Shown: positions 1 to 8,533 of the stretch, piece after piece
How positions within the stretch are numbered: position 1 is the stretch's first letter
Layout: each line of letters opens with the position of its first letter
From: JALYOC01 sp036675345
Lineage (GTDB): Bacteria; Myxococcota; Myxococcia; Myxococcales; Myxococcaceae
Direction: 5' to 3'
Length of the DNA: 64,000 nt
Assembly (NCBI GenBank): GCA_036675345.1
Contig: JAKFFE010000033.1
Span: 62,001 to 126,000 of the forward strand
Program-made: the position numbers and the translations under genes
The notes under the pieces: generated by a model
Databases searched by the model: none
Seen by the model: only the letters and a program-made list of their open reading frames with translations
Told to the model about the DNA's origin: nothing

Positions 1-166
1 GGATGGTGGGGCCGGTGTCCACCTGGTAGTCGCCCATCGTCAGGCCGCGCATCCGGCCGCCGGGGATCGGCTCCTTCTCCACCACCGTCACCTCGAAGCC
101 CTGGCCGGCGAGGTTGATCGCCGAGGCCAGCCCGCCCGGCCCGGCGCCAATCACCAACACCTTCAT
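1..166 (-). CDS. CrtI-family carotenoid oxidoreductase, N-terminal fragment (cut by window edge)
   Basis: Only the first 55 codons lie in the window. They begin with a Rossmann dinucleotide fold (VLVIGAGPGGLASAINLA), then EKEPIPGGRM and DTGPTI, the usual FAD-binding start of phytoene desaturases and related carotene desaturases, isomerases or ketolases. The ATG at 166 overlaps the carH stop codon by 4 bases (ATGA), so it is the next gene of the leftward carotenoid operon. It would be the third CrtI-like enzyme of that operon. Substrate and reaction cannot be told from this fragment. Confidence 0.85.
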   Translation of the reverse strand, partial: MKVLVIGAGPGGLASAINLAGQGFEVTVVEKEPIPGGRMRGLTMGDYQVDTGPTI

Positions 167-1056
167 GACGACTCCTGGATCCAGGGGATCACGTCTGCGA
201 ACTGCTGGAGGACCTGGAAGCCCAGCCGGGTGGCCAGCTCCCGGTGGGGGGTGATCCCCGCGCCGCCCAGCACGGTGCGGGTGCCCCGGGGCAGCGCCGC
301 GCCCAGGGCCTCCAGGAAGGGGCGGACCCGGAGGCTGTTCACCACCGAGATCGCCACCAGGTCCGGCCGGAGGGTCTCCACCACCTGGGCCAGGTGCTCC
401 ACCGGGGTGCGCGCGCCCAGGAAGGTCACCCGCCAGCCGGCGTGACGGAAGTGCAGCGCCGCCCCCAGCAGCCCCAGCTCGTGCTCCTCGTCGGGAGGAG
501 AGGCGCAGACCACGTGCCGCTCTCCCCGATGGGGAGCGCTGGCCAGCAGCACGTTCATCCGCTGACGCGCCGCCTGGCTGACCAGGTGCTCCTGGGCCAC
601 GGTGAGGGTGCCCGCATGCCAGCGATCGCCGACTTCGCGCAGCAGCGGCGAGAGCAGCGCGTCGAAGAACACCTCCGCCGGAAGCTTCCCGCTGGCCTCC
701 TCCAGCACCGCCTGGATCGCGGGCTGATCCAACCGGGCCGCCGCCTTGAGCACCGCCTGGTGCCAGGCCTCCAGCTCCTCTGGTTCGGGGGCGCGGGGCG
801 GGGTGCGGGCACCGGCGCGGACCTCGCGCTTGATCGACGGCAGTTGCTGCACCGCCTGGGCGATCGCCACCCCCTCTTCGGTGAGCTGCTTGAGGCGCTT
901 GAGCACCTCGATGTCCGCGTCGCTGTAGGTGCGGTAGCCGCCGGGCGTGCGCTTGGGGTTGAGCACCCCGTAGCGGCGCTCCCAGGCGCGAATCAGCGGT
1001 TCGCTGACCCCGGAGAGCTGCGACGCCATCTGGATCCGGTACACCGCGTCGCTCAC
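163..1056 (-). CDS. carH: CarH-type MerR-family B12-dependent light-responsive repressor
   Basis: A 297-residue regulator. Residues 1-75 form a MerR winged helix (IRAWERRYG, with GGYRTYSDADI). Residues 95-170 form a helical cap with W146-H147 and E156-H157, and residues 180-295 a cobalamin-binding Rossmann domain with the E-x-H-x-x-G signature at 190-195 (H192). In Thermus CarH the light-sensing residues are W131, H132, E141, H142 and H177; the spacing here is identical (+1, +10, +11, +46). In that family a dark tetramer with adenosylcobalamin represses carotenoid genes, and light breaks it. The GTG start at 1056 overlaps the acyltransferase stop by 4 bases. It sits inside the operon it most likely controls. 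M. xanthus carries two such proteins, CarA and CarH; only one is visible here. Confidence 0.93.
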   Translation of the reverse strand: MSDAVYRIQMASQLSGVSEPLIRAWERRYGVLNPKRTPGGYRTYSDADIEVLKRLKQLTEEGVAIAQAVQQLPSIKREVRAGARTPPRAPEPEELEAWHQAVLKAAARLDQPAIQAVLEEASGKLPAEVFFDALLSPLLREVGDRWHAGTLTVAQEHLVSQAARQRMNVLLASAPHRGERHVVCASPPDEEHELGLLGAALHFRHAGWRVTFLGARTPVEHLAQVVETLRPDLVAISVVNSLRVRPFLEALGAALPRGTRTVLGGAGITPHRELATRLGFQVLQQFADVIPWIQESS

Positions 1057-1727
1057 GACAGCCCCCGGACCGCGTCCCAGCGCTGGGCCACCGAGCGCCG
1101 TCCCGGCAACAGCGGCACCCGCCCCTGGGGAGAGGAGACCTCCCGCTGCCGGTCCACCAGCGCGTCCAGCCGCCGGGACATCTCCTCCAGCGGCGCGGGC
1201 GGGTGCGGCTCGCCCACCCCGATCAACACATCCGGGTACTCGTGTTCGAAGAAGGCCAGCCGGAAGGCCACCGGGACACAGCGCACCCCGGCCAGCCGGG
1301 CCAGCACCTCCACCCCCCGCTCCAGCCGCAGCGGCGGCGCGGCGTTGGGTTCGATCTGCCCCTGGGGGAAGACAAACAAGATGGAGCCGGGGCGGCGGAG
1401 GACCCGCCGCGCGTGGCGCAGCGACTCCAGGGAGGAGGCGGCCTCGTGGCGCCGGATGGAGAAGGCGCCCAGACGGGCCAGGAAGCGGTAGCGGCTCAAG
1501 TTGTGCTCTTCCATCATCGCATACGGGTCGCGGCCCGCCCGGGTGGCCAGCACGTGGGCGATGAACCCATCCCAGAAGCTGGAGTGGTTCGTATACGCCA
1601 GCAAACCCTCCTCGCCCCGGGGGAGTTGTCCCTCCAGCCACACCCCGCGGAAGGCCTGGCCCACCTTCCAGTGGACGTAGCGTCCCAGCAGCCAGGTGCG
1701 CAGCGGCCGCTTGGCGTCGGGGATCAC
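1053..1727 (-). CDS. PlsC-type acyltransferase, likely carotenoid glycoside acyltransferase (CruD-like)
   Basis: A 224-residue protein of the PlsC/glycerolipid acyltransferase fold. It shows the HX4D catalytic motif (NHSSFWD, about residues 46-52) and a later FPQGQIEPN block that matches the FPEG acceptor motif. In green sulfur bacteria a PlsC-family enzyme, CruD, acylates the sugar of chlorobactene glucoside. Position directly after a glycosyltransferase in a carotenoid operon supports the same role here, which is inference. The GTG start at 1727 overlaps the glycosyltransferase stop by 4 bases. A general phospholipid acyltransferase is the alternative but fits the context less well. Confidence 0.8.
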   Translation of the reverse strand: MIPDAKRPLRTWLLGRYVHWKVGQAFRGVWLEGQLPRGEEGLLAYTNHSSFWDGFIAHVLATRAGRDPYAMMEEHNLSRYRFLARLGAFSIRRHEAASSLESLRHARRVLRRPGSILFVFPQGQIEPNAAPPLRLERGVEVLARLAGVRCVPVAFRLAFFEHEYPDVLIGVGEPHPPAPLEEMSRRLDALVDRQREVSSPQGRVPLLPGRRSVAQRWDAVRGLS

Positions 1728-2743
1728 CGCGCCACCCCCAGCCGTCCCTCGGCGCCCACCACCAGCGGACGCCCGCGCCACACCACCCGCGAGCCCTTCA
1801 CCAGCGCCCGGGTCCAGCACCACAGCAACAGCGACTCCGCTCCCAGCCAGCCCAGGAACGCGCCCGGGCGCCGCTCCAGCACCGAGGCCAGGGTGCTCCG
1901 CAGCACCACCAGCGCCGCGGCCCCCGCGCCCATCGCCGCCGAACCCTCCACCGCGGCCCCCAGCAGCAGCAGCGGGGTGCAGGCGAACAGCAGCGGCACG
2001 GTGGGGAAGAGCGACGGACGGTGCGCCTTGAGCACCTGCATCCAGCGGGTGTAGCGCGCCACCGCCGCCGCGCGCTCCGGCATCCTCGCCTCTCCCGCCA
2101 GCCGCACCGGGAGCCCGCGCGCGCTCAGCGCCCGCGAGAGCTCCAGGTCCTCGCCCAGACAGTCCGGAAGGGTGGCCAGCACCTCGCAGGCCTGGGGGCC
2201 CAGCGCCATCGCCTTGCCGCACAGCGGGGTGCTGCCCAGGCTCATCACCTCCAGCACCTCGAAGCTGTGGACCGACTGCACCAGCAGGCCGCGCTCCACC
2301 CCGCCCTGCAGCGGACGGGGGGCCGCCCAGGCCAGCGCGGCCCCGGACTCCAGCGCCGAGAGCAGCGAGTCCACCAGCGCCGCGTCCACCCGGACATCCG
2401 CGTCCACCACCAGCACCGGCCGGGTGGGGTCCTCCCGCACCGCCAGCGCGTACTTGAGGTGGCCCAGCTTGCGGTTGAAGCCGGGAGGGTCGGAGGGCAG
2501 CCAGCGCACCGCGTCCGGCAGCCGCAGCCGATAGGAGGAGACCACCACCTGCTCCACCCCCGGCACCGACACCGAGAGGTTCTCCAGCTCGGAGGGGGTG
2601 GGCGCGTCCACCGGGCGCAGCAACAACGCCCGGCGCACGGCCCCCCGGGGCGCGCTCCGTCTCCGACGCAGCACCCGCCCCAGCGCCACCGCGGTGAACA
2701 GAATCGCCGTCAGACACCAGGCCCACCACAGGACGTGGCTCAT
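1724..2743 (-). CDS. Family 2 glycosyltransferase, likely carotenoid glycosyltransferase (CruC-like)
   Basis: A 339-residue membrane glycosyltransferase. An N-terminal hydrophobic helix is followed by a GT2-like core with VLVVDADVRVD (DxD) near residue 115, PLCGKAMALG, and CLGEDLELSRAL (ED acceptor-side motif) near residue 195. Two or three hydrophobic segments lie at the C-terminus. The architecture resembles ceramide-glucosyltransferase-like GT2 enzymes, the group that includes CruC, which glycosylates hydroxychlorobactene in green sulfur bacteria. It directly follows crtC, whose product would supply the tertiary hydroxyl, and precedes an acyltransferase. Start and stop overlap its neighbours by 4 bases. 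The sugar donor is unknown. Confidence 0.8.
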   Translation of the reverse strand: MSHVLWWAWCLTAILFTAVALGRVLRRRRSAPRGAVRRALLLRPVDAPTPSELENLSVSVPGVEQVVVSSYRLRLPDAVRWLPSDPPGFNRKLGHLKYALAVREDPTRPVLVVDADVRVDAALVDSLLSALESGAALAWAAPRPLQGGVERGLLVQSVHSFEVLEVMSLGSTPLCGKAMALGPQACEVLATLPDCLGEDLELSRALSARGLPVRLAGEARMPERAAAVARYTRWMQVLKAHRPSLFPTVPLLFACTPLLLLGAAVEGSAAMGAGAAALVVLRSTLASVLERRPGAFLGWLGAESLLLWCWTRALVKGSRVVWRGRPLVVGAEGRLGVAR

Positions 2744-3645
2744 GCCGCGGCCTCCTTCCGGGTGCGGAAGTGCGCCATCCAGCGGAACCACGGCGAATGG
2801 AAGCGACGGAAGTCCGCCACCTCTCCCAGCGCGTGCACCCCACCCTCCTCCGCCTCCAGCCGCGCGTAGAAGGGCGAGGACTCCAGCAACGACGCCTGGG
2901 CCTCCAGCCCCAGCCGACGGGGAACCTTGAGCCCCCAGGAGGTGCGGGTGGAGGGAGCGACGGCCAGCGGCTGCAAGGAGACCTGCAGCGATTGGGAGTC
3001 CACCTCCACCTGCCAGGAACGGAGCGTCCGCGGATGCCAGGGTCGGTAGGAGATGGTGGTCCGCTCGCCGTCGTGGGTGCGCAGCCACTCCCACCCGCGC
3101 AGGTCGCTGCCCAAAGGCACGCTGCCGTGGTTGCCGTCGTGGTACCCGCGGCCCTCGAACACCAGCCCCTCCCGCGGCAGCCACACCCGGGCCCGGGTCC
3201 GGGGAGCGTACGGCTGCCACCAGTGCTCCAGCCCCTCCACCAGGCGGATCGGCGCATGGCCCGGCCCCTGGGAGGTCAGCTCCAACCGCAGCTCCAGCGG
3301 CTTGCCCCACGGCGCGGTCCGCTCCTGGACCTCCGCGGTCAGCCGGCCATCGGCGGCCACCCGCAGGGTGGAGCGGCCAATCCGCAGACAGCGCCCCTCC
3401 TCCTCCAGCAGCGCGTCCGGGTACTCGCTGAGCACCCAGCTTCGCCGCTCGCCGTTGCGGTACACCGCGACGTTGATCGCGGAGTGCGCGCGCGGGTGCC
3501 CACCGCGACGGGCGGCGCGCGAGTAGTGGGGCGAGAACAGCGACCCCACCATGAAGATCACCACCACGGTGACCTCCTCGCTGGAGACGTCCAGGTAGTA
3601 CCAGCGATAGGAGCCGGGCCCCTCCGGCAGCTCGAAGGGGCTCAT
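2740..3645 (-). CDS. crtC: Carotenoid 1,2-hydratase (hydroxyneurosporene synthase)
   Basis: A 301-residue protein of the CrtC family, which adds water across the 1,2 double bond of an acyclic psi end of a carotene to give a tertiary alcohol. The family start is plain: GPGSYRWYYLDV, then VIFMVGSLFSPHYSRA near residue 33, then ERRSWVLSEYP. A second-half signature is YHDGNHGSVPLGSDL near residue 190, with lipocalin-like strands following. The ATG at 3645 overlaps the crtD stop by 4 bases. In the pathway it would create the hydroxyl used by the next gene, a glycosyltransferase. It requires that one end of the carotene stays linear, which bears on the predicted product. Confidence 0.9.
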   Translation of the reverse strand: MSPFELPEGPGSYRWYYLDVSSEEVTVVVIFMVGSLFSPHYSRAARRGGHPRAHSAINVAVYRNGERRSWVLSEYPDALLEEEGRCLRIGRSTLRVAADGRLTAEVQERTAPWGKPLELRLELTSQGPGHAPIRLVEGLEHWWQPYAPRTRARVWLPREGLVFEGRGYHDGNHGSVPLGSDLRGWEWLRTHDGERTTISYRPWHPRTLRSWQVEVDSQSLQVSLQPLAVAPSTRTSWGLKVPRRLGLEAQASLLESSPFYARLEAEEGGVHALGEVADFRRFHSPWFRWMAHFRTRKEAAA

Positions 3646-5081
3646 CGCTGGCCTCCCAGGTGGCGCTGCACCAGGGTGGAGGCGAAGTGACCGGAGAGCA
3701 TCACCAGCGGCACCCCGCCGCCGGGGTGGGTGCCCCCGCCCGCGTAGAACACCCCCCGGGTGCCGGATTGGATCCGCGGCCGTCGGAAGGCGCCCAGCTT
3801 CCCGTGCGGAAGAAAGCCGTAGATCGATCCGCCGGGAGCGCCGCGCGCGCGCAGATCCACCGGGGTGCGCTCCCCCAGGACCTTGATCGACCCTGACTTC
3901 AGCTCCGGCGCCACCCGGCGCAGGGTCCGCAGACACAGCGCCTGGAGCGTGGCGGCGTGGCCAGTCCAGGCCTCCGCGTCCTCCTCCCGCTGCAGCGCGG
4001 GGGCGTTGACCATCACGAACAGCCCGCTCTTTCCCTCCGGCGCCAGGGTGGGATCGCTGGCCGCGGGATGACAGAAATACACGGTGGGATCGGTGGGCAC
4101 CTGGCCGGCGAACAGCTGGGCGAACTCGTGGGCATAGGCGCCGCCGAAGGCCACCAGGTGATGCGGCAGCTCCAGCCGGCGATCCACCTCCAGCAACAGC
4201 ACATACCCGGAGAGCGCCAGCGGGTGCGTCCCCAGCGGATCGCGCGCCAGCGGGTCCTCGTTGACCACCACCGCGTCGAACGCCTGCTCCCCGCCCGCGG
4301 GCCCGGCCACCAGCCCGGCGGGGGTGCGGGACCAGGTGGCGCGCGCGCCCAGCACCACCTCCACCCCCAGCCGGTGCAGCGCCATCCCCAGGGCCCTCAC
4401 CAGCGCGCCCATCCCGCCCTCCACGTGGTGGACCCCAAAGGCCCGCTCCACATGCGGGATCAACGCGAAGGCGGCGCTGGCCTGGTAGGGCGAGGCCCCG
4501 GTGTAGGTGGCAAAGCGGCCCACGAACTGCTGCAGCTGCGGGGAGGCCAGGTGCTTGCGGGCCAGTCCGTCCAGCGTGCCCAGCGACATCCCGTCGAACA
4601 TCGAGCGCAGCCCCCGCCGGGCGGCCCGGCCCAGGAAGTCGGCCACCCCCTCGAAGGCGGCCTCCAGGTAGGGCTCACCGGCGGCGCGGTGGATGGCGGC
4701 GGCCTCGGCGTAGAAGGCCCGCAGTCCGCGGTCCTCTCCTTCGCCAAAGGCGCGCGCCGCCTCCGCGGTGCGGTCCAGATCATCCAGACAGTCGAAGGTC
4801 CGCCCGTCGGTCCACAGGTAGCGCGCGTGGTGGGGCAGCCGGAGGAAGCGAGGCAGCAGGTCTTCCGCGCCCAGCCGGGCGAAGGTCTCCCGCACCACCG
4901 CCGGCATCGTCAGCAGGGTGGGCCCGGTGTCCAGCACCACCCCGTGCTGGGAGAGGACCTGCGCCTTGCCCCCCAGGGTGAGCGACTGCTCGAACAGGGT
5001 CACCTGGTGGCCGGCGCGGGCCAGCTCCCCGGCCGCGGTCAGTCCACCAAAGCCACCGCCGACTACCGCCACCCGGCTCAT
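3642..5081 (-). CDS. crtD: CrtD-like carotenoid 3,4-desaturase (CrtI family)
   Basis: A 479-residue FAD enzyme. The N-terminus has the dinucleotide fold VAVVGGGFGGLTAAGELA and an FEQSLTLGGKAQ stretch; DTGPTLLTMP follows at about residue 50. The C-terminus shows the conserved block YAGGGTHPGGGVPLVMLSG, typical of CrtD and CrtI enzymes. Position between crtB and crtC matches the order crtB-crtD-crtC in the M. xanthus carB operon, so hydroxycarotenoid 3,4-desaturation is the best call. A second lycopene-forming desaturase is the alternative, because CrtI-family substrates cannot be read from sequence alone. Both ends overlap neighbouring genes by 4 bases. Confidence 0.82.
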   Translation of the reverse strand: MSRVAVVGGGFGGLTAAGELARAGHQVTLFEQSLTLGGKAQVLSQHGVVLDTGPTLLTMPAVVRETFARLGAEDLLPRFLRLPHHARYLWTDGRTFDCLDDLDRTAEAARAFGEGEDRGLRAFYAEAAAIHRAAGEPYLEAAFEGVADFLGRAARRGLRSMFDGMSLGTLDGLARKHLASPQLQQFVGRFATYTGASPYQASAAFALIPHVERAFGVHHVEGGMGALVRALGMALHRLGVEVVLGARATWSRTPAGLVAGPAGGEQAFDAVVVNEDPLARDPLGTHPLALSGYVLLLEVDRRLELPHHLVAFGGAYAHEFAQLFAGQVPTDPTVYFCHPAASDPTLAPEGKSGLFVMVNAPALQREEDAEAWTGHAATLQALCLRTLRRVAPELKSGSIKVLGERTPVDLRARGAPGGSIYGFLPHGKLGAFRRPRIQSGTRGVFYAGGGTHPGGGVPLVMLSGHFASTLVQRHLGGQR

Positions 5082-5977
5082 ACCGCCTCCGCCGGGCGCG
5101 GGTTGGCGGTGGCCAGCACCCGGGCCAGCCGCCACAGCTTGCGGCGGGTGGGGAGGCTGGCCCGCTGGGTGAAGATGTCGAAGTCGCGCTCTTCGATCAC
5201 CTCCAGGATCCCGCCGTAGATGTCCCCCATCAGCCGCACCACCCGCTGCGAGCCCAGCCCGCTCAGGTAGGGGACTCCCTGCTGGGCGGACGCATACAGC
5301 CGCCGGGCGCGCGTCAGCTGGGTGGTCAGCAGGGCCCGCACCCGGTCGTCCACCACCCCGCGCGCCAGCTCGGCCTCGGTCAGCCCCACCGCCGCCAGAT
5401 CCTCCTGGGGCAGGTACAGCCGGCCCCGGGCCAGGTCCTCCTTCACGTCGCGCACGATGTTGGTCAGCTGCATCGCCCGGCCCAGGTCCGCCGCGTGCCC
5501 CAGCGCCACCGGATCGGTGGTCCCCAGCAAGGGCGCCATCATCAGCCCCACCGTGCCCGCCACCCGGTAGCAGTACAGGTCCAGCTCCGCCCAGGTCTGG
5601 TAGCGGCTGCGGACCAGGTCCATCTGCATCCCGTCGATCAGCTCCTGGAACGGCTGCTGGCGGATCTTGAAGCGCTGGATGGTGTCCAGGAACGCCAGCT
5701 GCTCCTGCTCCGGCCACGGCTCCATCCGGGTGGGGGCGCCCCGGGTGAACAGCACCGCCACCAGCTCCCGCGCCTGGTCCAGCAGCCGGGGCAGGGCCGC
5801 GGTGTCCGCCTCCGCCCCGTCCACCAGATCATCCAGCCGCCGGCAGAAGGCGTAGAGGGCGAACGCGCCCCGGCGGCGGGCCCCGAACAGCGCCACCGAG
5901 GAGAAGTAGAAGCTCTTGGCGTGGTGCCGGGTCACCGCGCGCGCCGACTGGTAGCCGGCCTGGATCAGCGCGCTCAT
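5078..5977 (-). CDS. crtB: Phytoene synthase
   Basis: A 299-residue trans-isoprenyl diphosphate synthase that condenses two geranylgeranyl diphosphates to phytoene. The two Asp-rich metal sites are visible: DDLVD at residues 49-53 and NIVRDVKED near 170-180. Also present are KSFYFSS near the N-terminus, LYCYRVAGTVGLMM, and the GRLYLPQEDL stretch after the second Asp motif. The length is normal. The ATG start at 5977 overlaps the crtI stop by 4 bases and its own stop overlaps the crtD start in the same way, so translation is probably coupled along the operon. Confidence 0.96.
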   Translation of the reverse strand: MSALIQAGYQSARAVTRHHAKSFYFSSVALFGARRRGAFALYAFCRRLDDLVDGAEADTAALPRLLDQARELVAVLFTRGAPTRMEPWPEQEQLAFLDTIQRFKIRQQPFQELIDGMQMDLVRSRYQTWAELDLYCYRVAGTVGLMMAPLLGTTDPVALGHAADLGRAMQLTNIVRDVKEDLARGRLYLPQEDLAAVGLTEAELARGVVDDRVRALLTTQLTRARRLYASAQQGVPYLSGLGSQRVVRLMGDIYGGILEVIEERDFDIFTQRASLPTRRKLWRLARVLATANPRPAEAV

Positions 5978-7461
5978 GAGCGCAGCTCCCCCAGCATCGC
6001 GTCCACCGCGAAGCCGGCGCTGAGCATCACCGTGGGGACCCCGGTGCCGGGTTGGACCGAGGCCCCGCACCAGTAGAGCTGGCGGATGTCCGGATCGGAG
6101 ACCTTGGGCCGAAACGGCCCCAGCTGGAACAGGCTCTGGGAGAGCCCGAAGTTCGATCCCCGGGAGAGGTTGAGGTCCGTCTCCCAGTCGTCGGGGGTGA
6201 GGATCCGCTCCGCCTCGATCCACGGGGTCAGGTCTCCGTAGCCCTCCGCCGCCAGCCGGGCCAACACCTGGGCGCGGACCTTGGGTCCCTCCACGCTCCA
6301 GTCGTGGGTGCCATCCCGGTGGGGCACCGGCACCAGCACATACAGCGCGTCCTTCCCCGGAGGCGCGAACCCCTGCCCGGTGCGAGAGGGCGCGCTGACG
6401 TAGAAGCTGACATCGCTGGGCACCCGTCGCTTCTGGAAGATGTCGGTGAAGCTGCCCTCGAAGTCGTCTCCGAAGAAGACGTTGTGGTGGAGCAGCCCCT
6501 CCACCGGGCGGGACAGCCCCAGGTACAGCATCAACCCGGAGGAGGTGAAGCGCTTGCGCTGGATCTGGGCCGAGCGCCGGGCGGCCAGCGGCTGGGGCAA
6601 CAGGTGCTCCACTCCCCAGGCGTGATCGGCATTGCACAGCACCAGGTCACCGCGGCGCAGCTGACCTCCCTCCAGCTCCAGCCCGGTGGCGGCGCCGTTC
6701 TCCACCACCACGCTGCGCACCGGGGTCTGGTAGTGGAACCGCACCCCCTCCTCCCGGCACACCTGCTCCAGGGCCAGGGCCACCGCGTGCAGCCCGCCCT
6801 CCGGGAACCAGATCCCGTGCTCGGCCTCGGTGTAGGGCAGCAGGGAGAAGGTGGAGGGCGCGTCCATCGGCGAGAGCCCCAGGTACATGGACTGGAAGCT
6901 GAGCGCCTGGAGGATCCGCGGGTCCTTGAAGTAGCGGGAGACGTGCGACCACAGCCGCCGGTGCGCCCCCGCCTGGAACAGGGAGGGCACGTTGCGCGGC
7001 GCCAGGAACTGGGCCACCGAATCGAAGTGCCGGGTGACGAAGCTGGCAAAGGCGGTGTCGTGCTGGGTGCGGCCATCGCGCAAGAAGTCGCGGTAGCGGC
7101 GAGCGCTGCCCGGCTCCAGCCGCTCCAGCTCGGCGTCCATCCTGGGTGGGTCACTCCAGAGGGTGAACCGGGAGCCGTCGCGGTAGTGGACCAGGTAGTG
7201 GGGGTCGCACCGCTGGATCTTCAGGTAGTCCTCCAGCTTGCGCCCCACCGAGGCCCAGACCTCCTGCAGCACGTGCGGCATCAGCAGGATGGTGGGGCCC
7301 AGATCGAACCGGAACCCGTCGAACTCCACCCGGCCACAGCGCCCCCCGGGGCCGGGCTGCTTCTCATAGACATCCACCTCCAGCCCGGCGTGGGCCAGCC
7401 GCATCGCCGCGGTCAGCCCGCCGATCCCGGCGCCGACGATCAACGCGCGCTTGCCGTTCAC
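5974..7461 (-). CDS. crtI: Phytoene desaturase
   Basis: A 495-residue FAD-dependent desaturase or isomerase. It opens with RALIVGAGIGGLTAAMRLA and YEKQPGPGGRCGRV, then DLGPTILLMPHVL, a CrtI hallmark. Near the C-terminus it has LYWCGASVQPGTGVPTVMLS, the family's FAD-binding block. Position after crtE and before crtB matches crtIb of M. xanthus, which acts on 15-cis-phytoene. The GTG start at 7461 overlaps the crtE stop by 4 bases. Three CrtI-family genes occur in this operon; this one has the most canonical phytoene desaturase features. The number of desaturation steps is not readable from sequence. Confidence 0.93.
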   Translation of the reverse strand: MNGKRALIVGAGIGGLTAAMRLAHAGLEVDVYEKQPGPGGRCGRVEFDGFRFDLGPTILLMPHVLQEVWASVGRKLEDYLKIQRCDPHYLVHYRDGSRFTLWSDPPRMDAELERLEPGSARRYRDFLRDGRTQHDTAFASFVTRHFDSVAQFLAPRNVPSLFQAGAHRRLWSHVSRYFKDPRILQALSFQSMYLGLSPMDAPSTFSLLPYTEAEHGIWFPEGGLHAVALALEQVCREEGVRFHYQTPVRSVVVENGAATGLELEGGQLRRGDLVLCNADHAWGVEHLLPQPLAARRSAQIQRKRFTSSGLMLYLGLSRPVEGLLHHNVFFGDDFEGSFTDIFQKRRVPSDVSFYVSAPSRTGQGFAPPGKDALYVLVPVPHRDGTHDWSVEGPKVRAQVLARLAAEGYGDLTPWIEAERILTPDDWETDLNLSRGSNFGLSQSLFQLGPFRPKVSDPDIRQLYWCGASVQPGTGVPTVMLSAGFAVDAMLGELRS

Positions 7462-8483
7462 GCCGACCTCCGGGCCAGGCCGGCGAGCATCCCGTCCAGC
7501 ACGCTGACCGCCGGGGACGGCACCAGCCCCTGAAGCACCCGACGGGCGGCGCGGGTCCGGACGTCGATCACCCGCTGCGTGGAGGCCAGCCCGCCCAGGG
7601 ACCGGACCAGCGTGCGCGCCTGCTCCAGCCTCGTCTCCGCCGGGTCCTCCCACAGCGCCTCCAGCTGCTGGCGGTGGGGCGGATCGGCGCGGGTCCAGGC
7701 GGCGATCACCGGGAAGGTGCGCTTGCCCTCCAGATAGTCGGCCCCCCCGGCCTTGCCGGTGACCCGCTCGTCGCCAAACAGGCCCATCAAGTCGTCGCGT
7801 AGCTGGTAGGCCAGCCCCGCGTGGCGGCCGGCCCGCTTGAGCTGCTCCAGCAGGGGCGCGGCGGCGCCGCCCATCATCGCCCCGCACACCAGCGGCGCGA
7901 CGAAGCCGTAGCGGGCGGTCTTCAGGTCCGCCACCTTCAAGGTCCGGAACAGGGTGACCTCGGAGAGGGCGGCACGGGAGAACACCAGATCCAGGTGCTG
8001 CCCGGCCGCGGTCTGCCGACAGACCTCCAGCATGTAGCGTCCCGCCGGGGCGCTGCTGGCGAACATCGCCTCCAGCGCGCGGGCATAGAGGTGATCCCCG
8101 GCGACGATCGCCAGATCCTCGCCCAGCTTCCCCTCGCCCAATTGCCGGTGGAGCGACGGTCCACCCCGGCGGGTCTCGGCCCGATCCGCCACGTCGTCGT
8201 GGATCAGCATGAACGCGTGCAGCAGCTCCAGCCCCACCCCGAACTGCTCCACTTCCTCCGGGACCTCGGCCCAGCGCTGCTCGCCGCGCCCCAGCATCCA
8301 GCCCAGCGCCAGCAGCGTCGGACGGACCCGCTTGGCCGGTCGGAGGATGAACTCGCGAACCTGGTGGCGGGCCCCCTTCCACAGCGGGTCCAGTCCCAGG
8401 TCATCCCCCGCGTCCAGCCAGGTAGCCAGGCGCTCCTCGAAGGCGAGGCCAGCGGGCAGGTCCAACGAGGCGGGCCGGATCAT
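7458..8483 (-). CDS. crtE: Geranylgeranyl diphosphate synthase
   Basis: A 341-residue polyprenyl synthase and first gene of the leftward carotenoid operon. The first Asp-rich motif is DDVAD at residues 96-100, followed by RRGG. The second is LRDDLMGLFGDERVTGK near residue 230. Other family marks are KRVRP near residue 51 and LKTARYGF before the second site. It extends farnesyl or shorter diphosphates to C20 for phytoene synthase. The ATG at 8483 is chosen because it lies about 44 bases below the predicted transcription start, and no in-frame upstream start gives more family sequence. It sets the expression of the coupled genes downstream. Confidence 0.95.
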   Translation of the reverse strand: MIRPASLDLPAGLAFEERLATWLDAGDDLGLDPLWKGARHQVREFILRPAKRVRPTLLALGWMLGRGEQRWAEVPEEVEQFGVGLELLHAFMLIHDDVADRAETRRGGPSLHRQLGEGKLGEDLAIVAGDHLYARALEAMFASSAPAGRYMLEVCRQTAAGQHLDLVFSRAALSEVTLFRTLKVADLKTARYGFVAPLVCGAMMGGAAAPLLEQLKRAGRHAGLAYQLRDDLMGLFGDERVTGKAGGADYLEGKRTFPVIAAWTRADPPHRQQLEALWEDPAETRLEQARTLVRSLGGLASTQRVIDVRTRAARRVLQGLVPSPAVSVLDGMLAGLARRSA

Positions 8484-8533
8484 CGATGCACATCCTGAAG
8501 TTCAAACTGCGGTGGCCGATGTTGTTCAAGGTT

